Origin: Carnegiea gigantea
Lineage: Eukaryota; Streptophyta; Magnoliopsida; Caryophyllales; Cactaceae
Reading direction: 5' to 3'
Assembly (NCBI GenBank): GCA_029747015.1
Contig: JAKOGI010000540.1
Location: forward strand, 64,501-128,500
DNA length: 64,000 bases
A model generated the notes under the pieces. The model searched no databases and was not told the DNA's origin. It was given only the letters and a program-made list of their open reading frames with translations. Of the stretch, positions 46,265 through 60,400 are shown piece by piece (within the stretch, counting starts at the first letter, position 1; every line of letters begins with the position of its first letter). Made by a program: the position numbers and the translations under genes.

Positions 46265-48959
46265 TTACCAATGTAAATCTGGAACCCAATCTACCACAAG
46301 AGTATCATCGTCTAACTCGTTCATATCCACGTGCGGATAATACGTAGCCTATGTGCATAATGAAGAATTGAAAAAATTTTGAGCATCACCCGGCAGGAAA
46401 ATATGACTTATAAAATTACAAAATACCACATATGAATTGATAATGTAAATGCCAATATGAAATGGTTACCATTGAGGCATCTCCTTCTTCATACAAAGAC
46501 AGCATACAATGTAGCAATCCATTCGAAGATGGTGGTTCCATTCGCGATGTGGAAGCTTCTTCAGGCAATGGTGGAGAGCTATTCAAGTTTATGCTATTGT
46601 CCTCATCTTCGAGAGGTGTTTCATTCAGATTAAATGATACTTCATGTGGTGAAATGGGCATTCGGGCAAACTAGAAAAACTGGAATTCGCATGTATTAAT
46701 GTGTACATCCTTCCCAACTTCCAATTGAGGACATTTGTGCTTATTATGCCCTCGAATACCACAATGTTCGGATTTTCTTAAACTTTGTTTCTTACCATGC
46801 CTTTTTGTGGGCACAGCATCAGGATATCGAATTCCGTTGAATTTCAATGGACTATCTCTTTTAACAGTTTTCCCTTCAATCTCTGCATGTTTATACCTGA
46901 GCCAAAGCTTTTGCACACAATCCATTGTCTCCTTGTAATACACATCTTCTTTAGAAGCCATGAGACATAACGGAGTAAAAAGCGACATAAGGTACGCTTA
47001 TCTTGAATTTGTCACATGTTGATCAAAAACTATAGTCTCATTCACACTTAAATTTGGGCTTGCATAATCATCCTTCTCCTTAGAATGCATACCCTAGGGA
47101 TTTGATCAAATTGTTCATGTTTCATCACAGCAATTGTATGCCGATATGGAAAGCCTTCGGACTCCAACTTGATGTAGCAATAGCTCATAGTGTCATTAGA
47201 TGACACATACACGACAATGTATGAGCAGTATTTTTTATCAGACTCTTCTAACCTATATGCGGTGGAAACATATGCATTATAAGCACGCTTCTAATGAATG
47301 TTACTACAAAAAATTGCATGTATTATTATGGAGTAACAAACCTATAAAATTTATATCCATTTGTTTCTTGCTGTTCCTTTACTACGTACGCTGACTCAAA
47401 CATTAGCTCTTGCTGGAGCTTGTTGTATGCTCTTCTTGTATACTTGGGCAATATCTCTTTTGATATTCAGTAGTAGTGGGTGAATTTCAGGAATGCTATA
47501 TTTTGAGATATAATCATTTGCATCTCTTGGTATCAAATTTCACTCACTCCACATTCATAAGTCTGAACAAAATGGTATAATTTCATCTTTTTGTTGACAA
47601 ATGCTTTCATCGTTCCATTCATCAACTCACATCGTTGTGTGCTTCTCATCCCACTACAAAAATAACCTTGCAGATAAGCCTCTGCCTATTTCTCCCTAGT
47701 TTTATACATATCAGCAGCCCATTTATGCTCCTTCATATCATTCTTATAATGATGTAATAGCTCTTGCCACCCTTTTTCAAAATCTTCAGGCTTTCTATAC
47801 TTATCCAAACATTTAATAAAACCATGTGCAAATCGTTTACCACCATGTGTGACCACATTTTTCATTAAATGCCATAAGCATATGCGATGACATGTGCCTG
47901 ACAACACTTCTCTTATAGCGTACGCCATTATATTATCTCTTTCTATTATAATTATTGTAGGTTTCCATCCATTCATTGATTTCACCAATTGATTTAATAC
48001 ACATATGTATGTCTCCTTCGTTTCATCAAGTAGCAAGGCACATCCAAATGGAATGGTTTGTAAATGGTGATTTATCCTAACAAAAACGGTAAATGGTTTA
48101 TTATATTTATTCGGCTTGTAGGTAGTGTCAAATGCTAATGTATGCCTAAAAATTTCGTAGTCAATGGGGGAGCTACCATTACAATCAAAACAATTTGTCT
48201 AATTTCCCATCTCCATCAACAGTATAACTCATAAAGAACATTGGATCTATCTCCTACTTTCCATGTAAGTAACTAAAATTGCTTCGGCATCATTTTCTAA
48301 CTAGCTCTGACGTTGATCCACAATATTATATACATCTTTCCTTACATAACCAAATTTATCATGGCCTCCAGCATCATGTACAATTTTGGTATGAAGTTGC
48401 TTCTGACTTATTCCTAAATCATACATCTCACTAACTTAAATTTTGGTTACTTCATCTATACCCCTGAAAGCTCGAATCAGATTCACTTGTTGTGGTGGAA
48501 CAAGATGATGATTGTGTTCGTTCTTGAACTCTTTTACTATATATTGATATGTTTTTTTCATGTATTTTATACTTATGAAGGCCTTACAAAAACAACTTGT
48601 TTTATCTCTTGCCTTCCTTTTCTTATCTTCATGGTTTTTGTCCTTCTCGAATTTCACACCTTTGCAATCACAACAAAAGTGCAATGATGCTACGATACCA
48701 TGATGACTAATTCGCGGCGTCTCTATTCTAACCCCAAATCCAACTACTTTAGTATAAGTAAAATAGAACACTTGACACTCAACTAGTGTTTTAAAGATTA
48801 ACTTCTTCATATAATTTTCGTCCAGGTCATCTAGCCTTTTGTCTATGAAATTCGAGCCGTCATTCTAATTTCCTCACTAAGTAGGTCATCCATGCTATCT
48901 TGAACACATTGAGTTTTATCGACAATTCCTATTAGATCAACTGCTTCCATACCCTGCAT
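46265..48959 (-). pseudogene. FAR1-type (Mutator-like) transposase relic
   Basis: Reading on the minus strand from an ATG at 48959, the FAR1 zinc-type DNA-binding domain spans about 48800-48440 (CQVFYFTYTKVVGFGVRIET, CFCKAFISI, EFKNEHNHHLVPP). The MULE transposase domain spans about 48190-47690 (LAFDTTYKPNKYNKPF, FGCALLLDETKET, CHRICLWHLMKN). A damaged SWIM finger lies near 47190-47090 (ESEGFPYRHTIAVMKHEQ), and a zinc knuckle near 46780-46730 (EHCGIRGHNKHKCP, one Cys lost). A last exon after a probable intron ends VPDLHW-stop at 46265. Frameshifts near 48860 and 48250, and a TAG near 46670, break it. FAR1/FHY3 proteins descend from such transposases; whether this was a transposon or a host FRS gene is unclear. 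Confidence 0.8.
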
Positions 48960-50854
48960 AGAATTGAATGTTAGAAACATTACAATTCCGAAGTAACAAA
49001 CCAAGGATATTACATTGAATCTTCACAACCCTTTTAGGTAGTGTTCAAACCAATGGAAGCTTCCATTGGGAAGAGCATTACCTAATGTTGTTTCTGAAAC
49101 GGATATGTATGGTTTAAATATGAAAACAATTGTAACCCCCAACTCACCTTTCTAAAAAAGCTGCACAAAAATAAAATATATTAATAAGTAAAACCAAAGG
49201 CACATGCTCACCTTATTTACAAATATGTAGTGTATGAAAAATAAAGACAAGGGACAAGGAGATACAAATGGTGAAAAAAAGTGATAGGAAATAATGGTTT
49301 CTATCCAAACAAATGGGGTTTATGGGGACATGTACTTGTAGTTACTCCAACTATTATTATAGTTGTTTTTACAGATATTTCTTCTACATTAGTTCTAGAG
49401 TTTTCTTTCACTAATAGTTTCTTTTGTGAGTGAGGCAAAGGGGAAGAGGTACATTAGATGACAAAGCTTCAACTACGTGAGAGACTAATAGGAAGTTCAT
49501 AACCTATAATCTGTAGCATTCTAGGATTTCGTCTGAGTGTCAGCACATCCATGGCGGCCAAGTACCATAGAGAGGAAATACGTCATGATAGAAAGTTAGC
49601 TAGGTTACTGTGCTTATGAATGGCGTACTACAATTGGCATACCAAAACTGGTTTGAAGTGGTTCGAAATAGACAAAAAATGCCAAATGCAAAAAAAAAAA
49701 AAAAAAAACTCAAATAGTAGCATATTAGCGTATCCACTACTCCGTACCATTGATGATGATGAAGAAAAACAACAGAGAAGGGAGACATCGTAACATTAAA
49801 CCCAATATGACAAATACAATTCATGTTAAGAAAATGAAATGCACATCAACTTATTTAAATATCATCGCATTCTCTTCATTTAGACACAAGGCCGAGAAAT
49901 GCATATATCGATTAGCCTATGACTATTACAGCCAGCTGAAAAAAAAAAAAAATAAATTATAACACTATTCTATGACTTATAACAACTGGATTATGTGACA
50001 ACCAGAGAAGAAGATAATCAATGTCCAATTTCTGCCCTCAATCTAACCAAGAAAAGTTATTGTCCAACCAATTGATCAAGACAACTACATTATTTCGACC
50101 ATTTCTTCGCTTTAGCTTATGAATCGCATATCCTAAGCAACTCAGGATGATAAGCCAAAGGGTATATTCAAACCATCCGTTGCCATCTTGCTCAGTGATG
50201 TATGCCTAATTGTAATTGAACAAGACGCTCAGCATGAAAAGGCCATCAACTACACTCATCACACATACAGATACAAATTGACACTACACAAAAGTGAGTT
50301 CAACCTCTCAAGCACTAAATGGCTGCATCTGGCTTGTGAGAGGTGGGGGCACTATTTTAACAATCATTTAGAATCAAACCCCTGGAAAAATTGATACCGT
50401 AACTTTTCTCATATTAGTAAGTACTTGCCCTGTGGTATGCAACCATTTATAGTTGCTCAGAAATGTACAACATTCCAAAATAAAAAGGAATACTTGCAAC
50501 AAACCTACTCATGAATATTGAATACCATACACAGATAACGAATCCAAAGCATGTACAAAGAGACTAAACTTCAGCACATGGTCAAATATAAAGCGGTTCA
50601 ACACATGATCAAATATATAGCAGAGTATGAAAAGTGCCATTACTTACCGCTGGGTTATATATATCAATCTCTTGGTGAGCACAGTACCCTGGATTAAGTT
50701 CCATACAAAAGGCTTAGTGTACCGATAACTTTTAGCATCTTTAGATATTATCTAGGTTCCGGGCCCAATGTACGGGAACAATAACTCCTAGCAATAGAGT
50801 CCATTCCATATATGTTTCCCAAACATGCAACATTTCCTTTCTTTCCCTTTCAGG
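48960..50854. other. AT-rich stretch, nothing recognised
   Basis: It contains an A20 run near 49690 and an A13 run near 49940. Short frames at 49750-49962 and 50188-50394 have no motifs. It could include the 5' flank or terminal repeat of the FAR1-type element, but I could not find inverted ends. Confidence 0.4.
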
Positions 50855-50859
50855 GTAAG

Positions 50860-53800
50860 TGTAAGACCCGCGTTCTTAATTTTATGTTAAGCTGACTGTC
50901 TTGCTTTCTGCATTACAAAATTTGTATTTTTATTAACTATATAAGTTAAATTATTATCTATGTGCCTATGTGAGTGATAATTTATTAAAAAGAATATTGT
51001 GTCGCTATTTATACTATTATTATTAGTTTTGAAGATCTTCGATGATTTTTAGTAAGCATTAATAAAGGTTATTAACGGGTACTAAATTGAGTACGAACGC
51101 GAGTATGGTTAGATTGTTAATCTTAGAATTACTTTCGAGGTTTATTAAATCGAACCTTGATATATTTGGAAATGATCAATCAACGAGAAATCGTATTATC
51201 GATTTAGGTTTAGAATATAAGGTGTGGGATTACACTAGCGGTGTTGATTATTAAACAACTTGAGACAAACCAAAAAAAAAAAGAAAGAAAAGGAGACGAC
51301 GGGCATTTTTATAATTTCGCCGGACCCATTTTTCCTTCTTCCTCCGGTCGCGACTCCTCCGACACCTCTCTCTCTCCTCTCCTCTCTACTCTGCGTCTTC
51401 TTCCTCCTCTCCATCCACCATGAACGCGGCTCCCAAGCTCCCAAACCACCAATTTTTTGCTCAGCCCAGCTCGAAAATCCTCCAGATTTCACCTTTCCAT
51501 CATCAAACCAATCTTTTGGTGTAAAATCAGGGCAAAAATTCAAAGAAACCACCATGTTTGTGGTCGGTTTGGGCGACGATTTGGGGCATTTGACGCGTAC
51601 CCAAGCTTGGCCATGCAATCTAGCTATTAGTTGCATCGAATCTTCTACAAATTGGGAGTAATTCGCAGCCCCAAGCACCTACCACAAGTTCAAGTCAATA
51701 AGTGAGTGTTTGGGTGAAATTAGGGTTCAAATTGCACGAGTTTAGGTGTGGTATAGGGTCTGTTCGTGTGGTCAGGGAGCAAGGAGTCAAAGATGGGAGT
51801 TTTAAGCACCTAAAGTCAAGCCCAAGGCCCTTCGAATGAATCCTTAGTTTGGAGTCAAGGTGGGTATTTCTCGCCTCCTAAGTATTAGTAATTTCGAAAA
51901 TGTTTCAACCCTTAAGATGAGATGCATGTTAGTTTAAGGTTGATTAGGCTGACTGAAATTATGAAGTGATTATGTATGTTCAGTTGGATTGAATTCAAGC
52001 TTAGACCATGCATGTATAGCTTAATATGTTCGATTGAATTTAGGCCTAGATTATGCATGTTAAATTAGTCAATTCAAGTTTGAATTGATGCTTGCTAAGT
52101 TAGCCAAATCATGTTTAAAAGTAGCTTCTAAAACAACCTAAGCATGTTTAAATCGTTGCATGTTAAGTTAGTTAATTCATGCTTAGAGATAGCCTTGCAA
52201 TCACCTAAGCATGCTTTTAAGTCGATGCATGTTAAGTTGGTTAGTTATGCTTTGAAAATGACATGCGCATGGCATGCTTATTTCTTAAATGTGAGTTATG
52301 AATGCAAGTCAGTTCCATGCCTTATTAGCTCATTTCAGTCCGTTGAGTACCTTAATTAAATTAATGAAATATATATATGTTTATATATGCCGTAATGTAC
52401 CGTTGGAAGAATGCTAATTGCTCGGTAAGTTCATACGTCACTATTACATATTTCATAATGATCTTTATGATGAATTGCTATAATTGCAAACTTAAAACCG
52501 AGTTAGTAGTTGGATGGCTTGAGGTCAAACTAATGAGTGCTTTTAAGGTTCTTTGTGGTCGGTGTTGTGTAAGAAGGAAGCCTAGGTTGTGATTATCGCA
52601 ATTGTGTGGATTGCGAGGCCACGCGTGGCTTATGCTGCTAAGTTGAATTATGAAGTGTTGTGAATGTGTCATGTGTGAAACCCTTTCCTCTTGATGTGGC
52701 TAAGTGATGCTATGTGACTGACTTTTGAACTTAGACATCTTTAAAAAGGGTCGTTAAAGAGTTGTTTTCACAATTACGAATATTTTGAGCATTTACCTGT
52801 TGCCTATTAGTTTGTTAAGATGTTTGAAGTGTAAAAAGGTCCTAAATCATCGAACTACTCAGTCAATGACTCGACTGAATGGTCGATAGGTTTAGGTAGT
52901 TAAAAAGCAAGCTAATAGTAGGTTCGAAAACATTTTAAGGCTTTAGTTGTTTATGCCTCCTTCTTGAGTTTAAAAAGGATTTTAAATGAACTAAGAATGG
53001 GCGACTGAAAGAGTTTATTACGAAACTCAGTTTGAGTTATATGGTAGCCAATTTCTTTAAGTTCCAAATGAGTTTTGACTTATGAGTTAGTGAATCTATC
53101 ACATCTATAAGAGGTTTTTAAGTTGAAAATGAAATAACCATAAACCATTAGTAAGGTTATTGGTTATTTTGTTAGACAAGCAAGACTTTAATAAAGTAAG
53201 CAACTGAAAAGAGAAATAAAGAATTATTTCAAAAGCTAAGAAAGTGCTAGGCAATTGGCCAGATCTTGAGGGTGGAAATTGGACGCAGTAAGGCGTGAGC
53301 TGTTCCCCCTTGGGAACTGGATGCAGTAAGGCATGAGCTGTTCTCCAAAGGTAATGGAAACTAGACGTAGTAAGGCATGAGCCGTTCCCCCTTGGGAACT
53401 GGACGCAGTAGGGCACGAGCTGTTTCCCTAAAGGTAATGGGAACTGGACGCAGTAAGGCGTGAGCTATTCTCCCATGGGAATTGGACGCAGTAAGGCATG
53501 AGCTATTCCCCTAGAGCTAAGAAGAAAGGGTATTTTCCTAATAAGTATGAAAAATAGTTGGCATTTCGCCACTTTTAAGTATTTTAGAAAGAAAGAAAGT
53601 TTCAAGGGCTATTAAGAGGCCAGTTCAAATGAGATTCAAATAGCTTATAAGGGTCATTAGAGGACTAATATGAAGGAGATTTTCTTTTAAACAATGTAAG
53701 CCTCAACAGGCTAAGAAAAGAGTTTTTATGAGCCTCAAGAGGCTAAGTAAAGTGTTTTCAGAAAAAGAAAGAAAGATTCTTGTGCATATCTTGTGATTAC

Positions 53801-55029
53801 GATTCTAAGTACAATATCAATGAATTTCTAAGTAAAGCATGACCATATCCTTGTAATGCATTGAGCATATAAGTTTAAATGTGCATATTTTATGAAAGAA
53901 AGTTTCTTGCATAATCCCTACTCCATGTGTTTAAGCATCTCGCATGAGTTAATTGGATAGACGAGGCGCAAATCACGTATTATACCACATAGCCTATAAA
54001 TGGGAGTTAACGAAATTCTCCGTCGTTTAGAAAGAAGAAAGGAAGATATCTATGCATATCCTATGCTTATTTTATGAATGAGTGTTTGAATGAAATTTTA
54101 AGTAAGGCATGGCTATGTCCCTGCAATGAACCCAACATTTAAGTTTTGAATGTGCATAACCTATGAAAGAAAGTTTAGTGCATAGTTCTTGTTGCTTGCT
54201 TACGTACCTGAGCACTTGCTAGTTAGGAAATTTGATCATTTAGGGACCAAGAAATGCATTAGAGTGGCTAAGATGAAATCTATGGGTAATAATCCGCCCT
54301 TAGGGACTATGAATGCCTAATATGATAGTAATACATTAATGCGTGATATGTGACTATTAAAGTTATTACTGCTTGCAACAGTTTTGGCTTTAAGGAGTCG
54401 AGAAATACTCACTGAGCGTGTGGCTGTTCATCCCATTACTGTTTCCCCCTTTTCCTTGAGTTTTCTTTGTGATAGGTAGAAGTCGATTCAGTTATACTAA
54501 AATGGAAGTTTACCTTTGCTTAAAGGGGAGTCAAGTGTGCCCACAGAGAAGTGGTCTTGCTGTTTAATGATATTATAGAATGTATTCTTAGTTTGTAAAT
54601 GTATGTAAACAAGTATTTTAGTTTATGTAGTGCATTCGGTTTAGGAGTCACTCTGTATGGCCATGTGAGCCAACTATTTAATTTGTCAGTTATCTTTTTA
54701 GCTGAAGTTAGTTACGTTTTGGGATGTAAACCCTAGTACTCTGGTTGTGTGAATAGTTGAGTTATATCTTTCCTTTCTCCTTTATTAATGAACTATATTG
54801 TTTGATGTACTCCGAGCGAGTTGCTTGTTGAGTTATGAACTCCGGTGTGTAGCCATTGAGGTTATTTTAGAATTTTACATGTTTCTATTGAATGCAGAGA
54901 TTTATTGTAAGACTTCTAGCCTGTGAAATGGTCAGTTTTAAGGGAAAACTCTATCCGTTTCACCCCAGAAGTTAAGTAGGATTTGAGAACAATGTAACGC
55001 TCCTAGCTATCGGGGTTGGGGGTGTTACA
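50860..55029 (+). repeat. 5' LTR of the LARD element
   Basis: It starts TGTAAGACCCGCG and ends TGTTACA. It contains a pyrimidine-rich leader-like region with a 133-codon non-conserved frame (51260-51661), many catgcttag / atgttaag words at about 52000-52260, and a six-copy minisatellite at 53278-53515. About 60 bases at 52355-52420 are absent from the 3' LTR. Confidence 0.9.
53278..53515 (+). repeat. Six-copy minisatellite in the 5' LTR
   Basis: Six irregular units share ggacgcagtaaggcgtgagc and differ in the linker: either a short ttccccttgggaact or a longer form with aaaggtaatgg. Unit length alternates between about 38 and 45 bases. The matching position in the 3' LTR has four units. Confidence 0.9.
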
Positions 55030-55032
55030 AGA

Positions 55033-55045
55033 TGGTATCAGAGCA
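55033..55045 (+). other. Primer-binding site of the LARD element
   Basis: TGGTATCAGAGCA, complementary to the 3' end of plant initiator methionine tRNA, begins three bases after the 5' LTR. It fixes the plus-strand orientation. Confidence 0.93.
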
Positions 55046-57473
55046 AGGTCTGCGACCATAGGCTGCGACCTGAGTCTTGTATTTCATATAGTTATCCAGG
55101 AACGCATTCATAATGATGTGATTATGACTCTTTTGTGCGCAAATGTGAGTTTTTATGTGAATGCTAGTGTGTTTAGCGAGTTAGGTAGGGCTTGAGTGAG
55201 CTCATTAATTAAATGAATGAACTATTTGCTAGGATGTGGGTCAAGTGACTTGTTTTCTCGTGAGCAAGTTAGGTGTTAGCTCAATTAAAGGTTGTTTTGC
55301 TTATACACCTTGGCGATTTGCATCAAACATTTCAAGTGCACATGGGTTGAACTCAAACAACTGAGAATGTTTTAACTCCAAGCCCATTCTGACCCTTAAG
55401 TACGATTTGCTCCTCGGGCCTAATAATAGAGTGAGCAGACGCACTCAATAGTTGATAGGGAAAGAGCTAGAAGTAGTTAAACCATCCTCCTTTTAAAACA
55501 TAGAAGCTTTGAAAGTTAAGACCCTTCCTAAATAGTGAGTTAAGGTTTTTCTTTCGTATTAAAGACCTTTTGGATTATCTTGTTAGGCTCTACTATTGCG
55601 TTTAAAGACTTGCATTTGTTTTACATTGATGTTTTGAATACCCACATATCAATATGCATTCGTTGCATGATGTGTTCATGACAAGTTGTTAGTAAGTAAC
55701 TAAAGACTGTTTTCTTGACTAAAAGTCCTTTTAAATGATGCCCCTTTTTACATAATTTCTCATTTACTAAGGGAACTATGTAAGGACTTCGTGTGCGCGC
55801 ATATCAATATAGGTAATCATCGTAGAGTCTTATTGATTGTTACCAACGTATTATTTCGAGCCTTCATATATGTGCCATTAATGCTTACATAAGGAGTCTT
55901 CCTTGTTTTCAAACATGTAACCAGGGTTACTTACGAATCGGCTAAGCGTTATGCTCATCGTAGCATGAAACGCTATTCTTATTATAGGATTGATAGCATC
56001 CTGCCTATATTAACCCCAACACACCTAAACAGAGATATAAGGGAGAACCTGACAGACTTTGGAATTGTTATACCACATGTATCACCTCGTCACCTCTTGA
56101 GGAGACGATCCATGCCTTTCCAACGCTTCGTAAGCTTTAACATCAAATGTGGAAACCTAGAATTTTCGATGATATTGAACCGCCTCTCTCATACCACGAG
56201 TTCCTAAGACTCCTGCACCCACCCTATGAGAAACAAGCATCACAACACCTCAATTTATATCCGTAAGACTAATGATGCCATTATGCTTACCCCCTGTTAG
56301 TTGATTAATGGCTAGGTCCAAATAGTTTGGACAAACCTCGAGGCATAACCTCGACCTTAGGTTTTAAATGAGGGTTGCACCCATGTATGCTTGCCTAGAT
56401 GTCTTTTCGTTGGACACTACTAGGAGCCCGAATGCTTTAAAGCATAGTCCTAGCCTTATATACAGTCTAAAGCCCATAGAAGGTCATATAGTTGTCTAAG
56501 TTTGTTATACTTGACTAGTTATGTGTTTTATGAATAAGTTGTTGCACTTCTTGGTGTTTGCTTAACTTGAGTCTGGTTTGGTATATAATTTGATTATCCA
56601 AATGATGTAAGTTTCATAATTCACAGCATGGCATGACCTCTGACTCGTTATTTGCATTTCGTGGATTCTATGATTCCATATTATAGCTGGATAACTGCAT
56701 ATGCACATATTCGAAGCATGATAAGGCAACCCTAGAAACCTGCATTCACATATTCTTGCCCTTATATATTTGATCAGAGTAGCGCAGCAGAGGCGTGTAG
56801 GCCCATAACCCATAGGTCCCAGGAATATCAGTGGCATATGTTTTCGTTTTGTGAATTGCTTGCTATATGCGTATTAGACGGCTTCCTATTACTTATAATT
56901 CCTAGGCTTGAGAATGCTGAATTGCTGATATTATGCGATGCTACTGTGCTTGAGTGATGCTACAGGGTGCTATGTGATGTTCTTATTACTCTAATGTGTT
57001 ATAGGAATCCCCATGTTAATCATTGTGATCCTAAAAGTGACTTGAATTCGTGTTTTAGAATGAGACTACTAGTATGTGACCTTGAGATGTCATTATCCCA
57101 GTTGTAATACCTCTAGATGCCCACTTATGGATGCGTATGCATAGAGTTGTTGTTTACTATGCGAATTGAGTCTAGATAATCGAAAGTCTATGTTCATTTT
57201 CAAAACAAGCTCAATATGGTTTTCCATGCCAACTCATTTGCCCCTCTTCGATGTCATTTACTCTCAACGCCTAAATAGAGTGAGTAGACGCTTGAAGAGG
57301 ATTGGTGAGGAGGAGACTAGATTCCATAGGCCTTTTTCTTCCGATTAAAAGGATGTAGTGGATTGCTAAATGAAACCTTTTTGGAATCCCACCATGTAGA
57401 TCATAGGATGTGTGTGTGCGTCTTATGTTTGCTTAAACTGTGAGCTTTAGAATTTTGAGGACGAAATTCTTTT
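55046..57473 (+). other. Internal region of the LARD element, no gag or pol
   Basis: Scattered stops occur in all frames. The longest frames are 80 codons (55965-56207) and 91 codons on the minus strand, neither with retroviral motifs. The last 40 bases (tttgagctttagaattttgaggac type) resemble the 3' end of Gypsy pol, suggesting derivation by internal loss from a full element. Confidence 0.8.
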
Positions 57474-57485
57474 AAGGGGGGAGAA
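57474..57485 (+). other. Polypurine tract of the LARD element
   Basis: AAGGGGGGAGAA directly abuts the 3' LTR start TGTAAG and would prime plus-strand synthesis. Confidence 0.9.
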
Positions 57486-60400
57486 TGTAAGACCTGCATT
57501 CTTTATTTTATGTTAAGCTGAGTATCTTGTCTTCTATGTTATAAAATTCGTATTTTTATTAACTATATAAGTTAAATTATTATCTACGTGCCTATGTGAG
57601 TGATAATTTATTAAAAAGAATATTTTATCGTTATTTATATTATTGGTATTAGTTTTGAAGATCTTTGATGATTTTTAGTAAGCTTTAATAAAGGTTATTA
57701 ACGGGTACTAAATCGAGTAGGAACCCGAGTATGGTTAGATTTTTAATCTTAGAATTAGTTTCGAGGTTTATTAAATCAAACCTTGATATATTTGGAAACG
57801 ATTAATCGACGAAAGATCGTATTATCGATTCGGGTTTAAAATAAAAGGTGCGAGATTAACTAGTGGTGTTGATTATTAAATAGCTTGAGACCAAAAAAGA
57901 AAGAAAGAAAAGGGGCGAAGGGCATTTTTGTATTTCACCGGACCCCTTTTTCCTTCTTCCTCCTGTTACAACCCCCTCGACACCTCTTTCCCTCATCTCC
58001 TCTTTGCTCTAAGTCTTCTTCCTCCTCTCCATCCACCATGAATGCAGCCACCAAGCTCCCAAAACCACCAATTTTCGCTCAGCCCAGCTCGAAAATCCTC
58101 CAGATTTCACCTCGCCATCATCAAACCAACCTTTTGGTGTAAAATCGGGACAAAAATTCAAAGAAACCACCACGTTTGTGGTCGGTTTGGGCAATGATTT
58201 AGGGCATCAAACACGTACCCAAGCTTGACCATGCAATATAGCTATTAGTTGCTTTAAATCTTCTACAGATTGGGAGTAATTCGTAGCCCCAAGCACCCAC
58301 CACAAGTTCAAGTCAGTGAGTTAGCATTTGGGTGAAATTAGGGTACGACTTGTACGGGTTTAGGCATGGTATGGGGTCTGTTCATGTGGTCAAGGAGCAA
58401 GAAGTCGAAGATGGAGTTTTCAAGCACCGAAAGTCGAGCCCAAGGCCCTTCGAATGAATCCTTAGCTTGGAGTCGAGGTGGGTGTTTCTCGCATCCTAAG
58501 TATTAGTAATTTCAAAAACGTTTGAACCCTTAAGGTGAGATGCATGTTAGTTTAATGTTGATTAGGCTAACTAAAATTGTGAAGTGATTTTGCATGTTTA
58601 GTTGGATTGAATCGAAGCTTAGACCATGCATGTATAGCTTAACATGTTCGATTGAATTCAGGTATACATTATGCATGTTAAATTAGTCAATTTATGTTTG
58701 AATTGATGCTTGCTAAGTTAGCCAAATCATGTTTAAAAGTAGCTTCTAAAACAACCTAAGCATGTTTAAATCGATGCATGTTAAGTTAGTTAATTCATGC
58801 TTAGAAATAGCCTTGCAATGACCTAAGCGTACTTTTAAGTCGATGGATGTTAAGTTGGTTAGTTATGCTTTGAAAATGACATGTGCATGGCATGCTTATG
58901 TCCTAAATGTGAGTTACGAATGCAAGTTAGTTCCATGCCTTATTAGCTCATTTCAGTCCGTTGAGTACCTTATTAGCTCGGTAAGTTTATACGTCGCTAT
59001 TACATATTTCATAATGATCTTTATGATGAATTTCTATAATTGCGAACTTAAAATCGAGTTAGTAGTTAGATGGCTTGAGGTCGAACTAATGAGTGCTTTT
59101 GAGGTTTTTTGTGGTCGGTGTTGTGTAAGGAGGAAGCCTGAGTTGTGGTTACCGTAATCGTGTGGATTGCAAGGCCATGTGTGGCTTATACTGCTAAGTT
59201 GAATTATGAAGTGTTGTGAATGTGCCATGTGTGAAGCCCTTACCTCTTGATGTGGCTAAGTGATGCTATGTGACTGACTTTTGAACTTTGACATCTTTAA
59301 AAAGGGTCGTTAAAGGGTTGTTTTTATAATTATGAATGTTTTGGGTATTTACCAGTTGCCTATTAGTTTGTTAAGATGTATGAAGTGTAAAAAGGTCCTA
59401 ATCGTCGAACTACTCAGTGAATAACTTGACTAAGTAGTTCATAGGTTTAGGTAGTTAAAAAGCAAGCTAGTGGTAGGTTCGAAAACGTTTTAAGGCTTTA
59501 GTTGTTTATGTCTCCTTCTTGAGTTTAAAAAGGATTTTAAACGAACTAAGAATGCGCAACTGAAGGGGTTTATTACGAAACTTAGTTTGAGTTATATGCT
59601 AGCCAATTTCTTTAAGTTCCAAATGAGTTTTGACTTACGAGTTAGCGAATCTATCACATCTATAAGAGGTTTTTAAGTTGAAAACGAAAGAACCATAAAC
59701 CATTAGTAAGGTAATGAGATATTTTGTTAGACAAGCAAGACTTTAATAAAGTAAGCAATGAAAAGCGAAATGAAGAATGATTTCAAAGGCTAAGAAAGTG
59801 CAAGGTAATTAGCCAGGCCTTGAGGTTGAAAACTGGACACAGTAAGGCGTGAGCTATTCCCCGTGGGAAATGGACGCAGTAAGGTGTGAGCTATTTCCCC
59901 AAAGGTAATGGGAATTGGACGCAGTAAGGCATGAGTTGTTTCCCCTGGGAACTGGATGCAGTAAGGCGTGAGCTGTTCCCCCAGAGCTAAGAAGAGAAGG
60001 TATTTTCCTAATAAGTGAGAAAAATAGTTTGCATTTCGCCACTTTTGAGTATTTCAAAAAGAAAGAAAGTTTCTGAGGCCATTAAGAGGCTAGTTCGAAT
60101 GAGATTCGAACAGCTTATAAGGGTTATTAGAGAACCAATACGAAGGAGATTTCATTTTAAAGAACATGAGCCTCAACAGGCTAAGAAAAGATTTTTTATG
60201 AGCCTAAAGAGGCTAAGTAAAGTGTTTTCAGAAAAAGAAAGAAAGATTCTTGTGCATACCTTGTGATTAAGATTCTAAGTACAATATGATTGAAATTCTA
60301 TGTAAAGCATGGCCATATCCTGGTAATGCATCGAGCATATAAGTTTAAATGAGCATATTTTGTGAGAGAAAGTTCCTTGCATAATTCCTACTCCATGTGT

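Noticed and set aside
51235..51678. 147-codon minus and 133-codon plus frames
   Set aside because: Both fall inside the LARD 5' LTR and the homologous 3' LTR positions do not keep them open, so they are not conserved.
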